The notes below the pieces were generated by a model. The model saw only the letters and a list, made by a program, of their open reading frames with translations. It searched no databases and had not been told where the DNA came from. DNA of 56,905 nucleotides from a virus, in IMG/VR virus record IMGVR_UViG_3300037434_000034, positions 1 through 56,905 of that record; one strand, given 5' to 3'. Position 1 is the first letter of the stretch, and every line of letters begins with the position of its first letter. The position numbers and the translations under genes are program-made. Shown one piece after another: positions 8,637-17,877 of the stretch.

Positions 8637-8914
8637 GGTTGTTTTGTCGGTATAAATTCAATGTCGCCTATGCCGCCGCCAGTTCGATAATCATCAAAGT
8701 CTGCATCTTGCCAACGTTGATAGTTGTCGCCTTCATCTAAATCCATCTGTGAAAGCTCATTCCATAATTCGCGTTTTTCTACTGGTATCATATACCAATG
8801 GCAGAAATCATCTTGGCTAAAAAAGTATGCTTGTTTCATGTTGTTTGCCTTATTAATAAGGTCAACATTATTTAATGCCAGTTCTGAAATAATATCTAGA
8901 TCGGTGATTTTCAT
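8633..8914 (-). CDS. Small acidic hypothetical protein in lysis cassette
   Basis: A 93-residue, acidic, Trp/Tyr-rich protein (SQDDFCHWYMIPVEKRELW, DEGDNYQRWQDADFDDY). It overlaps both neighbours by 4 nt, as in tightly coupled phage operons. No membrane helix or known motif. It could regulate lysis; that is only suggested by position. Confidence 0.5.
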   Translation of the reverse strand: MKITDLDIISELALNNVDLINKANNMKQAYFFSQDDFCHWYMIPVEKRELWNELSQMDLDEGDNYQRWQDADFDDYRTGGGIGDIEFIPTKQP

Positions 8915-9282
8915 ACTGGTTGTTTTATCTCTAGCGAAGATACATCAGTTTTTGTTACAGTAGTAGTATTGGGGCTATTACCTTTCCATAAACTAATAAC
9001 TTGTGCTACAGTAGCTACCCCAAGAAGGAGTAAGATAAATGCAAGAAAGGCATACATATGCCCATCTACAAACTCCTGTTTTTTAATAGTGTTGATAATT
9101 TCACATGTACAGGTAGTTAAGGTAAATAGAAAAGCACAAAGTCTTTTAGCACTGGGACTATCCCCTTCACTGAGTGCTCTACTTATCCAATTCCATTTTG
9201 TAAATAAAAAGATAATAGCAACAATACCTGCAATAGCAAGTATGGTATAATCAGCATATACAAAATTATGAGTCGGAGTCAT
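8911..9282 (-). CDS. Holin-like membrane protein with three predicted helices
   Basis: A 123-residue protein with hydrophobic segments near residues 11-27 (TILAIAGIVAIIFLF), 48-62 and 77-95 (AFLAFILLLLGVATVAQVI), then a polar C-terminal tail. Size, topology and its place among other small membrane proteins next to a candidate spanin suggest a holin or antiholin. No endolysin gene is visible in the window. Confidence 0.5.
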   Translation of the reverse strand: MTPTHNFVYADYTILAIAGIVAIIFLFTKWNWISRALSEGDSPSAKRLCAFLFTLTTCTCEIINTIKKQEFVDGHMYAFLAFILLLLGVATVAQVISLWKGNSPNTTTVTKTDVSSLEIKQPV

Positions 9283-9634
9283 CTTTTTTCATATCTAGTT
9301 TAAATATCTTACTAACAGCATATCTCCAATCTATGACAGTAACAAAGAGCATAACATCTCTACTGATCAGGGAAGCAAAAGGTACTATTATCCCTGGGTT
9401 AAAATTAGTGTGTTGAGTACACCATCCCCAAGACAAAAAGCCTATACAGAAAGCTACACAACTTGTACCAAAGACATACCAAAAGCTGATATGTTTTTTG
9501 GTCACTATATCAAACCCAAACTTTCCTAACAGCCCTATAGATACATAAGCTAAAAATGCTCCCCATTTAGACAAAAACTCTAGGATTTCTTCGTATGTAT
9601 CTTTGTGCATTTTATGATTCTGAATACTGTCCAT
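9266..9634 (-). CDS. Holin-like protein
   Basis: A 122-residue protein with hydrophobic segments near residues 25-43 (GAFLAYVSIGLLGKFGF) and 50-70 (FWYVFGTSCVAFCIGFLSW), and a third in the C-terminal half. It ends in a charged tail (KLDMKKDDSDS). The layout resembles phage class I and LydA-type holins that form membrane lesions for lysis. It overlaps the next gene by 17 nt and the previous gene by 55 nt. Which cassette member is holin and which antiholin cannot be told from sequence. Confidence 0.5.
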   Translation of the reverse strand: MDSIQNHKMHKDTYEEILEFLSKWGAFLAYVSIGLLGKFGFDIVTKKHISFWYVFGTSCVAFCIGFLSWGWCTQHTNFNPGIIVPFASLISRDVMLFVTVIDWRYAVSKIFKLDMKKDDSDS

Positions 9635-9927
9635 AATGTAATTAAAACTCCAAATGTTTTTTCAATCGCATCAAAGTTATATGGATTGCCAAGAGCTTCA
9701 TCAAAGAAGTTATTAAAAGCAAGCCATCCAACCCAAGTCCAGAGAATTATAACATACTGGTTATTTTTTCTACTGTTTGCCCCTATAGCCATTAACAAAA
9801 ACGATAGTGCCTGCATCTTACAGAAGAAATCCCCGAACTCCTTACTGGGAATATGTGGAATCCACCTTGGTATCGTATTAACTAATACACACGTAACTAT
9901 ACAGAAAATATTAATAGTCTGCCGCAT
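9580..9927 (-). CDS. Small membrane protein of lysis-type cassette
   Basis: A 115-residue protein with an N-terminal hydrophobic stretch (INIFCIVTCVLVNTI) and two more segments (ALSFLLMAIGA, VIILWTWVGWLAFNNFF). The C-terminus is basic (KCTKIHTKKS). It overlaps the following holin-like gene by 55 nt. It is a plausible lysis accessory or antiholin; no family recognised. Confidence 0.5.
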   Translation of the reverse strand: MRQTINIFCIVTCVLVNTIPRWIPHIPSKEFGDFFCKMQALSFLLMAIGANSRKNNQYVIILWTWVGWLAFNNFFDEALGNPYNFDAIEKTFGVLITLWTVFRIIKCTKIHTKKS

Positions 9928-9928
9928 T

Positions 9929-10204
9929 TTACCTGATAATAATTGGTCTACCTCCTACAAATGAGTTTCCGGTAATTGTGTATGGACCTTGCTGACTAGT
10001 AAAACTAGCACTGATATCTCCTGTAGTGGGGAGAATAATAGTACATAACTGTTGATTATTATTACTATCCGTATCTATAAACCACTGTGGGTTATCCGAA
10101 ACTAAAGTACTAATGGCAATATTATCAAAAGAAGCATCTCCGCAAGAAGATATAGTATCTGTTGATACATTAACCCCTGGAAAAGAAACACATTGAATTT
10201 GCAT
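9929..10204 (-). CDS. Small beta-rich hypothetical protein
   Basis: A 91-residue protein rich in Ser, Thr, Ile and Asn with no charged helix, starting MQIQCVSFPGVNVSTDTISS. The composition is like small virion decoration or fibre-associated proteins. It opens the lysis-type cluster just downstream of the LAGLIDADG gene. Function unknown. Confidence 0.5.
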   Translation of the reverse strand: MQIQCVSFPGVNVSTDTISSCGDASFDNIAISTLVSDNPQWFIDTDSNNNQQLCTIILPTTGDISASFTSQQGPYTITGNSFVGGRPIIIR

Positions 10205-10222
10205 AGTGTGTGATTTTAAAAG

Positions 10223-11107
10223 TTAATAATTATTCGGTAATGATAATAACTCTAAATACTTTTGGTACTTTCTATCCAGATAAACTGTGGCATCTTTATA
10301 CAGTAAATTCATTATTTGCATTGCTGGTTTTCCTGTAGAATCCATACTATATAACTCATTTTCTCTTGGGGCTTTCTTTGTATTAGATGCACATGTTATA
10401 CCCGATATCTTTATAAAATTTAAGAACTCGTCTATAGTACTATTATTACCGCTTAACCCTACTTTAGGATAATAGTAAACTTTTGCATCAGGTTTATCGT
10501 TATTAGCACCTTTGCTATGTGAAAGACCTACCCAACCATCACCATCAACTACCCCTCTCCAAAAATCCCTAGAATATTTTAAAAGATCATGAGGGGTTAT
10601 ACTATATGTTTTATTAGAAGTAAACCCTAAATCTTTTAATCTATTATAGAGTTGAGTATCTGCTACTTTTACTCTAAACATCTTACCTCCAAAAGTAATC
10701 TGCCCCTTTAGTCCTCTATTCTCTTTTTTAGGTGTACAGTCTGTAATATTTAACTGACCTCCTAAAAACTGGTTAAACTTTTCTAAATGACCTTTATCTA
10801 CTTCCGCAAGAGCAACCCCGACTGTTGGTGCTTTTTTTTCAATACTTCCATCTGCATACAGAAAACCTATCCAGTACAGTGATTCAGGGGTTAGAATATC
10901 AAAAGCATCACTTTTGACATATTTTATCCCCATACACAACCTTTGAGCTTCTCCTTTAGTACGAAGTATTCCCATATCTTTAATCTCTCTTCGTAAAGTA
11001 CCTCTATCTGTATTCATTCTTTCAGAAACTTGAATAGCAGATAATCCCGATAAATAAAGAGCTTTCATCTCTTGTCTCTGTTCTTCTGTATATACTGTTC
11101 TTTTCAT
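10223..11107 (-). CDS. LAGLIDADG homing endonuclease with N-terminal helix-turn-helix
   Basis: A 294-residue protein from the ATG at 11107; the TTG nine codons upstream is less likely. Residues about 5-48 form a resolvase-like helix-turn-helix (LYLSGLSAIQVSERMNTDRG). Two LAGLIDADG motifs follow: SLYWIGFLYADGSI near 76-89 and FWRGVVDGDGWVGLS near 182-196. Each carries the expected acidic residue. Such free-standing enzymes cut an unoccupied site and spread by repair. It sits just after the major capsid gene's terminator, a typical intergenic insertion near a conserved gene. Activity looks intact from the motifs. Confidence 0.88.
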   Translation of the reverse strand: MKRTVYTEEQRQEMKALYLSGLSAIQVSERMNTDRGTLRREIKDMGILRTKGEAQRLCMGIKYVKSDAFDILTPESLYWIGFLYADGSIEKKAPTVGVALAEVDKGHLEKFNQFLGGQLNITDCTPKKENRGLKGQITFGGKMFRVKVADTQLYNRLKDLGFTSNKTYSITPHDLLKYSRDFWRGVVDGDGWVGLSHSKGANNDKPDAKVYYYPKVGLSGNNSTIDEFLNFIKISGITCASNTKKAPRENELYSMDSTGKPAMQIMNLLYKDATVYLDRKYQKYLELLSLPNNY

Positions 11108-11177
11108 TGAACAAAGATACAAAGAGATTTTCAATTTTGTACTATACTTACTTAGTTATTTTTATAGAAATTTTTAA

Positions 11178-11206
11178 AAACACCCTACTTATAAGGCAGG
11201 GTGTTT
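11178..11206 (-). terminator. Terminator downstream of major capsid gene
   Basis: A 9-bp stem, AAACACCCT (11178-11186) with AGGGTGTTT (11198-11206), lies between the capsid stop and the homing endonuclease. The minus-strand transcript continues into TTTTTAAAAATTT, giving a U-tract. It should separate the abundant capsid message from downstream genes. Confidence 0.7.
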
Positions 11207-11230
11207 GTTTTTTACAAAGATATATATAAA

Positions 11231-12868
11231 TTATCCACCATATGCCTTTTTTGTAACGACATTGTAGGGAACTATCTTGAGTAGCTTTGTATTGTCTATT
11301 ACCTGCAGACTCTTGTGATCCATAGTCATACGAACTTTGTACCCGGAGAAGTCACCAGAGCTTTGGAAACCCTTAGTACGTCCCATATAGTCAGTATCAC
11401 CATTGATATACCTCCACTTAAAATCATCCTCATCACCTGCACGTTTCATTAAGAAGATGTTATCTTCCGGGTTATCTGTAATATCCCATATGATGTAACA
11501 ATAAGATGATGTACGATAACCATCTACCCAGGGGTTTTCTATATCATTAGCTAGTACCGGGTCAAGTGCAGGATTAACTACAAATTTGAGGTTAGCAAGG
11601 AAAGGTATTGTATAAGATGTGTAGGCAAAACCAAAGTCCAGGTCAAGTCCTTTACGGGTAATTGCGCCAACTTCGGAAGCATTTATGATCAGACCTGAAT
11701 TGATAGCCATTGTCTTAATAGCATTATTCATCTGGCGCATACCTGCAATACCTGTCTGTACGATCAACTTACGGTCAGGATCTGGACCTACAAAGTCCAC
11801 CCTCCCCCTGAAGAAGTTGTAAACCTGATTCTCAATGATGTTGGGAGTAAATGTGCCGATGTTATATACAGTCTTAAATGCATTATCCATCTGCCTCCAA
11901 AGACCTACTGTAGTCCTTACCATATCAGGACCATCGGAAGTTGTTCTGCCCCCAAGACCCCACATAAGGTTATTTTCTACATCTTCTACCATTTTAGTGA
12001 TAGCTGCTTGTTCTATAGAAGTAACCAGGGTCTTAGTGATCCATCCTTCTTCCATAGCCTTTGCAATTCCTGCCTGTCCTAATCTTCCTGCAGCATCTGG
12101 TATAGATACTATTGAAGGATCACGTTTATCAGTGTCATGAAGCTGCCATATCTCACGCATTGGTATACCCTTGGTTTTTACACCTTTTGCGTTCATCATA
12201 GCTTCTGCACGATTACTTATAGAGTAGGAAGCATTTGCTACACCTCCACCTACGAAGTTGTAGTACTCTCTTATACCTGTACGGGTAAATACTTCTGAGT
12301 AACGTTCCCCATAATCAACTGCCTTAACAGAAGATTTACGGAAGAAAGAAGTTTGTGGAGTAAGGTATTTGTTATCAAGATAAACACCGTTATTGTTATT
12401 CATCAACCTTACGGTATAAATGAACTCGTTATTACCTAGAGAGATGATCTCATTATCGCATACTCGCATTTCCAAACCTGACATCTTATCATAAGAGATA
12501 ATGTCTGTGTAGGAAAAAGCTCTACGATTAAATGCCAACTGGAAAGGTTGACCTGCTAAACCTTTCTTGGTATTAGTAGGGTTTATGTCCCTGGTAATGT
12601 GGGGCATATCATTAATGATAGGGGAACTCCAGGTATACCGGCCCATTGGATCTTGTACTGTCTTTATGTTCTTGCCCCCGAAAGAAGACATGAGGTATAG
12701 GGGGGTTGCTGTCTGCTGCATCTGAGACCAGTACTCTATGATACCAAGATCATCAGGTTTAGCATTTTGCATAATATTGTACAGGTGATAACTGTCAATA
12801 TTAGCTCCGAGATCATAGACCTTATCACGGAAGAATACCGAATTTAAATTTTGGGACGGCGTTGCCAT
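11231..12868 (-). CDS. Major capsid protein (HK97-like, crAss-type)
   Basis: A 545-residue protein starting MATPSQNLNSVFFRDKVYDL. It directly follows the scaffold-like gene, 23 nt apart, and is followed by a strong terminator, as usual for the most abundant virion protein. It has extended mixed alpha/beta sequence without repeats, an N-terminal arm, and segments such as GLEMRVCDNEIISLGNNEF and NFFRGRVDFVGPDPDRKLIV. The length is compatible with crAss-type capsid proteins. The call rests on gene order (terminase, portal, scaffold, capsid), size and general resemblance; a fold prediction would settle it. Confidence 0.78.
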   Translation of the reverse strand: MATPSQNLNSVFFRDKVYDLGANIDSYHLYNIMQNAKPDDLGIIEYWSQMQQTATPLYLMSSFGGKNIKTVQDPMGRYTWSSPIINDMPHITRDINPTNTKKGLAGQPFQLAFNRRAFSYTDIISYDKMSGLEMRVCDNEIISLGNNEFIYTVRLMNNNNGVYLDNKYLTPQTSFFRKSSVKAVDYGERYSEVFTRTGIREYYNFVGGGVANASYSISNRAEAMMNAKGVKTKGIPMREIWQLHDTDKRDPSIVSIPDAAGRLGQAGIAKAMEEGWITKTLVTSIEQAAITKMVEDVENNLMWGLGGRTTSDGPDMVRTTVGLWRQMDNAFKTVYNIGTFTPNIIENQVYNFFRGRVDFVGPDPDRKLIVQTGIAGMRQMNNAIKTMAINSGLIINASEVGAITRKGLDLDFGFAYTSYTIPFLANLKFVVNPALDPVLANDIENPWVDGYRTSSYCYIIWDITDNPEDNIFLMKRAGDEDDFKWRYINGDTDYMGRTKGFQSSGDFSGYKVRMTMDHKSLQVIDNTKLLKIVPYNVVTKKAYGG

Positions 12869-12891
12869 TTTTATATATATTTAAGTTGTGA

Positions 12892-14163
12892 TTAATTAAC
12901 TTTTCTGAGTACATTTGATTGATTAGGAATACGTTTAACAACTTTTTCAGGTTGAGCAGGTTGTTCAGATGTACCAAGACCCTGGTTCAATTTTACCAGT
13001 TTAGTAATCTTTTCTGCAGCAGCACTCTCACCTTGTGAACGAATAGCAGTAAGAGCAGCTTTTTTGTCATTCAATATCCAACTAGCTATCATAACTGCTT
13101 CATAATCAGGTTCTACATACTGGGCTTTTTCTAAACCATACCCTAGGTAGTTAACTGGTTTACCACTCCAGGGGCCAGGTACTGTAGATACCATGTTATT
13201 ACCAAGCTCCCGGGCAAACTTTTTATCTAGTTTTACACCAGCTAGTTCGTTCTTTTCCAAGGTTTGGAAAACGTTATTTGAGTAAAATTGTGCTAGTTTT
13301 GCCTGTTGCTGTTTTTGTTCTTCTGCTACCCTGATATGAGCTTCTACCTGTTGTTTCTGCATGTTATCCAGTGCAGGTTTGAACTCAGTAGCTTTTTTAG
13401 CTATTTTGTTGGCATCTTTCCAATCTTCAATCTGTTCTGCTATTTGATCTTCTGTACCAAACCCTGTAGCCTGCAGGTAGTTACGGGCAATTAATACCTG
13501 GTCTTCTTCTTTAGCAGGATCAAGTGCCTTAACTTCTTCTACATGAGAAAGTGCCCGGAAAAGTCCTTTTAAGTCCTGTCCACCTTCCGCAACATATGCA
13601 GCAGCATATTGTAATTCGTCAGGGAGAGAGTCGAAGAACTCTTTAGGTGTTTGTGCCCGTAGTTCATCTTCTTTAGCTTTCCAGTTACTATCTAGTATGC
13701 CATGAAGTTCTTTTTCAGGAAGAGTAGCAAGATATTGTTCTACCGTTTGTTTCTTAGCATCGAAAGGTGCATCATCAGGTATACCAAATTCATTAGCTTC
13801 TATCTTTTGTGCCAGGTAGGACACCATAGCATTTTTATCAGTCTTAGGACGACCAGCTTTTTCAGCAGCTTCAGGAGTTTCAACTACTGAAGTATCTACC
13901 AGTTGGTTACTGGCATCATCTAATACATTAGCAAGTTTCTTATCATCAATTGTTTCAACTTCTGCAACAGGAGTTTTAGTATCAGCTACTACTTTCTTTT
14001 CTGGTTCAGGGGTGTCTAATGCCTTAGAAGCATCATTATCCAGTAATATGTTAGTAGGTTGAGCAGCTTCTGCAATCAGTACATCTTCTGCCCCTGTACC
14101 AAACATTCCGTCCAGTGCACTCAAATCAACTGATTCGGATAAAATCATTGTATCATTCCTCAT
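12892..14163 (-). CDS. Scaffolding-like protein between portal and capsid genes
   Basis: A 423-residue, acidic, Ala/Glu/Lys/Gln-rich protein. The N-terminal part is probably disordered (TPEPEKKVVADTKTPVAEVE). A long predicted coiled coil lies near residues 260-300 (MQKQQVEAHIRVAEEQKQQQ). Position between portal and major capsid gene, acidity and coiled-coil content are the usual signature of a head scaffold or scaffold/protease substrate. No protease motif seen. Upstream lies a candidate late promoter. Confidence 0.62.
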   Translation of the reverse strand: MRNDTMILSESVDLSALDGMFGTGAEDVLIAEAAQPTNILLDNDASKALDTPEPEKKVVADTKTPVAEVETIDDKKLANVLDDASNQLVDTSVVETPEAAEKAGRPKTDKNAMVSYLAQKIEANEFGIPDDAPFDAKKQTVEQYLATLPEKELHGILDSNWKAKEDELRAQTPKEFFDSLPDELQYAAAYVAEGGQDLKGLFRALSHVEEVKALDPAKEEDQVLIARNYLQATGFGTEDQIAEQIEDWKDANKIAKKATEFKPALDNMQKQQVEAHIRVAEEQKQQQAKLAQFYSNNVFQTLEKNELAGVKLDKKFARELGNNMVSTVPGPWSGKPVNYLGYGLEKAQYVEPDYEAVMIASWILNDKKAALTAIRSQGESAAAEKITKLVKLNQGLGTSEQPAQPEKVVKRIPNQSNVLRKVN

Positions 14164-14204
14164 AAATGTTTTTGCTGTTGATGATATAAATGTAGATACT
14201 CTTT

Positions 14205-14271
14205 TTATATCAATACACCTTACAGATGTATGAGCGAAGGAGTTTGTTTTATCCCATTACTGATAATAACT
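14205..14271 (-). promoter_or_regulatory. Candidate late promoter upstream of scaffold/capsid genes
   Basis: The minus strand of this gap carries AGTAATGGGAT (14251-14261), then TACATCTGTAAGGTGT (14215-14230). TACATCTG resembles the Bacteroidota -7 element TAnnTTTG. The same blocks occur at 4966-4993, and TTACCTTACAAAT recurs at 32798-32810. The 17-mer CCATTACTGATAATAAC (14254-14270) is repeated exactly at 37062-37078. The site lies between a terminator and the scaffold start, where a promoter is needed. Confidence 0.45.
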
Positions 14272-14288
14272 TATTTTAACAATAAATA

Positions 14289-14314
14289 AGCCCCATGTAG
14301 TTAAACATGGGGCT
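14289..14314 (-). terminator. Terminator downstream of portal gene
   Basis: A perfect 9-bp stem, AGCCCCATG (14289-14297) with CATGGGGCT (14306-14314), 8-nt loop. The minus-strand message continues into TATTTATTGTT. It lies 24 nt past the portal stop codon and separates the portal unit from the scaffold/capsid unit. Confidence 0.75.
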
Positions 14315-14337
14315 GGTTGTGTGTGCTGAAATGGGAA

Positions 14338-17085
14338 TTACTTACTCTTACTGTCTTTAACTTTAACTTTATGGGCTATTTGAGTACTCTTTAACTGTTC
14401 TTTGGTTCTATTCTCTTCAGCATTGATCTTCTGTTTAGTTAGTTGCTGATCTACTTCTTTCTGTTTAGACCCCACTACAAACTTCTGTTTCTCCAGGTCC
14501 ATCTTATCTGTATGTTGCTGTTGACTCTGCTGTATTTTAGCAGTTGCTAATTGATAAGCATCTTCTCCTGCTTGTGGAGGGTTTGATCCGGCTGCTTTTG
14601 CAGCAGCAAGTAATTCAGTTTCTCTCCATTTTTCTTCTCTGTCTTTCTCATTCTCTCCAGCTTCAAACTCTTGTTTCATCTGTAGTAATTGTTGCTGGTG
14701 TTGTTGTTCTGCCTGTGCTTCCTGTTGTTGCGCCTGTTGTTGTGCTTGTTTTTCCTGTATAACTTTCTGCTGGATAGTATCTATAGTATTATTTAAGATA
14801 GATAATACAGGAATTTGTATGGCCTTAATTTTATCAAAGATGTCTATACCGCTGCTATCGTTTACCAACATCTGTTCAATCTTCTGCATGATGAACCGTG
14901 AGTTTACAGTAGTCTTGGCTTTAACATTAAAATCTCTACCCATCAACTTAGTTCCATCTATTTCAAAGAAAGCCTTTTCGTCCCCCTGAGTGATATACTG
15001 TAACCTCAAAGAAGGATTGGTAGAATTATAGTACTGGGCAAGATCTGTACGCATCTGGTGTACTCTTGGCATAAGTTCATCACAGTGTTGCGAGAATAGA
15101 TATTCTGTATGTGAATAGGAAGCAGCTTTTGCCTGGTTAATCCCTGTAGCAGTTTGTTCCTGATCAATAGGCGTTCCTGTTCTGGTAGGGTTCATACCTA
15201 CAGAGTCAAGACCTGACATCTTAAACCAATCAGATATTTTCATAAGGCCAAGTAATCGTTCTGTCTGGGAAAGATCCAATCGTTGCATATGACCTTCCCT
15301 AATAGGATTACCTTCTTTATCCCTAATAGAAGCAAGTGGAAGTATTTGACCATTCTTCATTACTGTAATTGCACTAGCTAAGTTATTTGGTCCCCAATCT
15401 TCCCCAAGAGACTGTTTAGGGAGTGAGTTAGGATCAAGAGTAAGGATAACACCGTAGTCATTAACCATAGTGTCCTGGATAAGGTTATTTGCCATATTAT
15501 AACCTATCTGCCAAGGCTTTAGGTTATCCATCATTGACCTACTCTTAGTATTGTGGTCATTAAATATTCTCCCCTCTACAGGTAACTTACACCCATAAAT
15601 GTTGTTGTCTCCTTTGAACTGGAAAGGTAACCTCCCCGGTACAGGTGTGTTAATGCCCAGATAGATAGGTGCAAATTCTGCAGAGGTTCCTTGCCATCCA
15701 ATTGCAGGAGCATTGGTTCCTATCCGCACTCCCCCCCATGTCTCATTAACCCATAGGGGGTCAAGATGTTCACCATATACCAAATTCGCTTTACTCTTTT
15801 CTTTAAAGAGTACTGTGTTATACATAGGTTTTACAGTTACCTTGTAGTCTTCTCCCACAATATCTGTAAATAAATTACCCTGATCATCAACTTTAGTTAA
15901 GTGAAAAAATTTGCGCTCTGTTTTCCAGTAAATAGTAGAAATACGTAAAAGAAACTCACCATTGATATTAACAAGGTCTTCACCTTCATTGAGTATCTGT
16001 TTAGTAATATCCCCCCCAAAACCAACATCATCTAATACAGACATAGCCTGTCTCATACCTATACCCGGCCCTGTTCGGTTCCAGTCATAACTTTTATGAC
16101 CATCCCAATACTGATCAGGTTCTTTACCATCAAGTGCATACCCGGCAGCTCTTGCACCATGAATAGTGTTAAGCGTTAACAACTGTTCTTCACTCATCAT
16201 CCATCCATACTTATCTACAGTATCGGGGACGGTAAGATAATCTATACATCCTACCCAGGCGGCATCTGATATATATCGTACAGAAGGACTCTTTCTATAA
16301 AATACTTGTGGAGGGTTCCACGTTTCTATACAGTAGTCATTATCCATCATCCGGAAGTGCCAGAACTCCCGGTCAGTAATGAGCATGTTCCTGAAATTAA
16401 CTCTCTCTAACTCAGGTATGGTAAATCGTTCATTATCTACCTGCATTTGGTGTTCTGCCCATTCCTGGTAGATATTACGATAACTCTTGTTGTAGTATTT
16501 TTGTATTTCTGGTAATGACTGAATAGTCTTAGGGTCCATCATCTGTTTCCCTTGTTCGCTATCGGGGGAAAGACCCATTTGCTGCAACTTCATTAATTGG
16601 TTAATAGCTGCTTTTGCCTCTAGTGCTTTTTCTATATCTGCCCTTTTAGCTTCCAGCATTTCATTAACCCCTATATCACTCTTATCATCAAATGTCATAT
16701 GAGATGCTCTTTTAGCAAACTCATCAGTAAGAATGTTTATAACAGTACTTGCAAAAGGATAGTTCTTAAGTTCCATAGACTCAAGTTCTTTTCCGGCATG
16801 TTCTTCAAGAGCATCGATCATATCCGCATACTCATTATCCATTCGGATATAGTCGTTCTTCTCTATCTCCCCTATAGCAAGTTTGTAGTTCTTGAGCATC
16901 CAGTTAGCGTTTTGCCGTAACTGTTTTAGACCCTGCCAGTCTACATAAGATAGCATCTGTGCTGCCCATTCTGCATCCTTTTCTTTGTTGGGAAGGAATT
17001 GAAGTGGCTGGTAGAAGCCCGAAGAGACGCCTAACTGTTTGAGTTTCTTACCTTGCTTTAACTGATACCCGCTAATTATCTCCAT
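14338..17085 (-). CDS. Portal protein
   Basis: A 915-residue protein starting MEIISGYQLKQGKKLKQLGV. It has a long alpha/beta body with crAss-portal-like stretches (WMLKNYKLAIGEIEKNDYIR, FWHFRMMDNDYCIETWNPPQ). A long Gln/Glu/Lys coiled coil follows from about residue 770 to the end (QEKQAQQQAQQQEAQAEQQ). It lies between terminase and scaffold/capsid genes, where portals sit. The C-terminal Gln-rich coil is longer than in many portals and may form the crown or contact internal proteins. The role as the dodecameric DNA entry ring is inferred from order and size. Confidence 0.75.
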   Translation of the reverse strand: MEIISGYQLKQGKKLKQLGVSSGFYQPLQFLPNKEKDAEWAAQMLSYVDWQGLKQLRQNANWMLKNYKLAIGEIEKNDYIRMDNEYADMIDALEEHAGKELESMELKNYPFASTVINILTDEFAKRASHMTFDDKSDIGVNEMLEAKRADIEKALEAKAAINQLMKLQQMGLSPDSEQGKQMMDPKTIQSLPEIQKYYNKSYRNIYQEWAEHQMQVDNERFTIPELERVNFRNMLITDREFWHFRMMDNDYCIETWNPPQVFYRKSPSVRYISDAAWVGCIDYLTVPDTVDKYGWMMSEEQLLTLNTIHGARAAGYALDGKEPDQYWDGHKSYDWNRTGPGIGMRQAMSVLDDVGFGGDITKQILNEGEDLVNINGEFLLRISTIYWKTERKFFHLTKVDDQGNLFTDIVGEDYKVTVKPMYNTVLFKEKSKANLVYGEHLDPLWVNETWGGVRIGTNAPAIGWQGTSAEFAPIYLGINTPVPGRLPFQFKGDNNIYGCKLPVEGRIFNDHNTKSRSMMDNLKPWQIGYNMANNLIQDTMVNDYGVILTLDPNSLPKQSLGEDWGPNNLASAITVMKNGQILPLASIRDKEGNPIREGHMQRLDLSQTERLLGLMKISDWFKMSGLDSVGMNPTRTGTPIDQEQTATGINQAKAASYSHTEYLFSQHCDELMPRVHQMRTDLAQYYNSTNPSLRLQYITQGDEKAFFEIDGTKLMGRDFNVKAKTTVNSRFIMQKIEQMLVNDSSGIDIFDKIKAIQIPVLSILNNTIDTIQQKVIQEKQAQQQAQQQEAQAEQQHQQQLLQMKQEFEAGENEKDREEKWRETELLAAAKAAGSNPPQAGEDAYQLATAKIQQSQQQHTDKMDLEKQKFVVGSKQKEVDQQLTKQKINAEENRTKEQLKSTQIAHKVKVKDSKSK

Positions 17086-17096
17086 AGTAATTACTT

Positions 17097-17858
17097 TTAT
17101 AATGCTTTATAATCTTTTAAATATAAAAAATCCGAATCTCCTCTTTTGATTCTGGCTATTAAAGTAGTTAATTTTACATTTAAATGTATTGATAATTCGG
17201 TTAATGAAACATATATCTCTTTAGTTTTTATATTTATTACCCCTTTGGCAGATCCTGTTATAGCTAAAAGATTACCGTTTTTAAATTCTTCTTTAGCTGC
17301 ACTTATCTTATTTATTCGTTTTGATATAGTCTCTTGAGATTGTACATGACCAATTCTAGTTTGGCGTAATCGCTCTTTTTGTTCTTCTGATAAAACTGGA
17401 GGGGATAATCTATATTTTTCTTTTAATGTTGCTATTCTTTTTGCTTGAGATTCAGGGCTTAATTTTTTACCCATGTGACTATCAACTAATTTTTTTATTG
17501 TTTCTTCGGAATGAGTATACCCCTTTAACCCTTCCCCTCCATCTGTAATATTAGATAAGCACCCTGTATTATTACATATTTTTCCATAGAGTTTTATTAA
17601 CTCAATTTCTTTTTGTTTAATAAATTCATAATCATCTGACTCTAATAGAATTTCTATATCGTAATCAGTTTTGTTTACTATTCTTTTGAAGATATTATTA
17701 TTACTTATATGTTTAGAAGTAGCTCTATAGTAAGTGTAATAATTGATATCGTCTTTATTTTTAGTACCTAATCCTATATAAAAAGGTTCATTTTTATCTC
17801 TTCTAATATATCTGTATATATAATGACGTCCAAAATTTACAATTGGATTATTCTGCAT
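17097..17858 (-). CDS. GIY-YIG homing endonuclease with NUMOD3 repeats
   Basis: A 253-residue protein inserted between the terminase and portal genes. The GIY-YIG domain opens with HYIYRYIRRD and FYIGLG (the Y-(x)n-YIG core). It continues through a helix with a conserved Glu region (IKQKEIELIKLYG) and the NITDGGEG signature. Residues about 115-200 hold NUMOD3-type DNA-binding repeats (HSEETIKKLVDSHMGKKLS, LSEEQKERLRQTRIGHVQS). The C-terminus has a NUMOD1-like segment (GVINIKTKEIYVSLTELSIH). The enzyme would nick a specific target in allelic phages. The insertion splits a conserved gene pair without disrupting either. Confidence 0.85.
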   Translation of the reverse strand: MQNNPIVNFGRHYIYRYIRRDKNEPFYIGLGTKNKDDINYYTYYRATSKHISNNNIFKRIVNKTDYDIEILLESDDYEFIKQKEIELIKLYGKICNNTGCLSNITDGGEGLKGYTHSEETIKKLVDSHMGKKLSPESQAKRIATLKEKYRLSPPVLSEEQKERLRQTRIGHVQSQETISKRINKISAAKEEFKNGNLLAITGSAKGVINIKTKEIYVSLTELSIHLNVKLTTLIARIKRGDSDFLYLKDYKAL

Positions 17859-17877
17859 GGAAAAGTAAGTTTAAAAG

